This document shows positions 23,756 through 24,326 of a stretch of 24,326 nucleotides of DNA, piece by piece; positions within the stretch are counted from its first letter, which is position 1, and each line of letters begins with the position of its first letter. The stretch spans positions 1 to 24,326 of the forward strand of contig JADFKG010000008.1 of assembly GCA_022565075.1 (NCBI GenBank). The letters are read 5' to 3'. The notes under the pieces are model-generated. The model ran no database searches. It was given only the letters and a program-made list of their open reading frames with translations, and had not been told where the DNA came from. The DNA comes from Chloroflexota bacterium (GTDB lineage: Bacteria; Chloroflexota; Dehalococcoidia; SM23-28-2; RBG-16-64-32). Both the position numbers and the translations under genes were made by a program.

Positions 23756-24326
23756 CGACCACACTCGACTGGCTCGGCACCTCTACCTTCCGCCTCACGA
23801 TCGGTGAGCTGGTGATCTTCCTCGACGCTTACATGGACCGCGTGCCGGACGCGCCGCCCGTCGGCCTCAGCGCGAAGGACGTCGCGAAGGCGGACTACGT
23901 GCTCGTCGGCCACTCCCACTTCGATCACATCGCCGGCGCGGAGGTCATCGCAAAGAACACAGGCGCGACGGTCATCGGCTCTCACGAGAGCTGCCGCGTA
24001 ATGCGTGAGGCCGGAGTGCCGGACGGACAACTCAAGGCGTCGTCGGGCGGCGAGCGCCACCGTCTCTCGCCCGAAACCACCGTGCGCGTCTTCCCCAGCC
24101 TCCACTCGTGCACCTGGATCCTCACCGACCCGGAGCCCGGCGACGAAGAGCACGGACACAGCGGTCTGACACAGGACGAACGCGCGGCCTGCCCGGGCCT
24201 CGTCCAGCGCATCACGGAGATCGTCGCCGCCGGCGGTGAGACGGCTCAGGTCCTCCGCGAGCACGTCCTCGGCTCGACCGGCAGCATGAGCGACGGCGGG
24301 CCGCTGGCGTACCTGATCGAGACTCC
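23752..24326 (+). CDS. MBL-fold metallohydrolase (3' end outside window)
   Basis: GTG at 23752 overlaps the preceding stop by 4 nt (GTGA) and opens a frame of 191 codons that runs off the window. The protein begins TTTLDWLGTSTFRLTIGELVIFLDAY and carries H54-S-H56-F-D58-H59, the metal-binding motif of the metallo-beta-lactamase fold. VFPSLHSCTWIL follows, as a probable further ligand region. The N-terminal strand pattern resembles UlaG-like and other single-domain Zn hydrolases. The substrate is unknown. It probably belongs to the acnA transcript. Confidence 0.82.
   Translation, partial: MTTTLDWLGTSTFRLTIGELVIFLDAYMDRVPDAPPVGLSAKDVAKADYVLVGHSHFDHIAGAEVIAKNTGATVIGSHESCRVMREAGVPDGQLKASSGGERHRLSPETTVRVFPSLHSCTWILTDPEPGDEEHGHSGLTQDERAACPGLVQRITEIVAAGGETAQVLREHVLGSTGSMSDGGPLAYLIET

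Overview
The window is a high-GC bacterial chromosome segment of mostly housekeeping and surface or signalling genes. No phage, transposase, CRISPR array or plasmid gene was seen. The best guess for the source is Chloroflexota, with a deep Actinomycetota branch as the alternative. The reasons are an ECF sigma factor joined to a DUF5667/DUF5666-type membrane protein, a class F-like sortase, a family 5 uracil-DNA glycosylase, candidate leaderless genes, and three tRNA genes with encoded CCA ends. This assignment is inference; no 16S rRNA gene or other phylogenetic marker is present.

Left part (1-6.4 kb). A truncated membrane protein gene converges on a coupled minus-strand pair: an MBL-fold glyoxalase-II-like hydrolase and a small conserved protein. 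Upstream lies a lone sortase gene. Positions 2158-2677 hold no convincing protein gene. They contain three copies of the half-palindrome GAGCGCT exactly 20 bp apart, two candidate plus-strand promoters, a run of predicted hairpins that looks like a structured RNA, and two minus-strand terminators closing a TetR gene. The TetR promoter carries the same palindrome, so one regulator probably controls both places. Next come an 18-bp-period repeat, a small coiled-coil membrane protein, a two-gene operon (UbiE-like methyltransferase and a UbiA-like membrane protein) and a divergent tafazzin-like acyltransferase.

Middle part (6.4-16.4 kb). A small cysteine-rich CxxC protein may be leaderless. A membrane diguanylate cyclase (HAMP-PAS-GGDEF) has a hairpin over its ribosome binding site. 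tRNA-Gln(CTG) and tRNA-Glu(CTC) are followed by a terminator shared with an oncoming MFS exporter. An alpha/beta hydrolase is divergent from a benzoylformate-decarboxylase-like ThDP enzyme. Then comes a signalling cluster: a 64-aa helical protein, an ECF-type sigma factor, and, 2 bp further on, a 617-aa single-pass membrane protein likely to be its regulator. It is followed by tRNA-Glu(TTC).

Right part (16.4-24.3 kb). An SPFH/band-7 protein is followed by uracil-DNA glycosylase B. After it lies a duplicated region: two intact paralogous exported proteins, a truncated remnant of a third, and pseudogene scraps of the flanking Lrp-like and glycosylase genes. These fit a single tandem duplication whose joint lies near 19582-19589. 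A stand-alone Lrp/AsnC ligand-binding-domain protein is divergent from aconitase (acnA). Aconitase is tightly followed by a membrane protein and an MBL-fold hydrolase that runs off the window.
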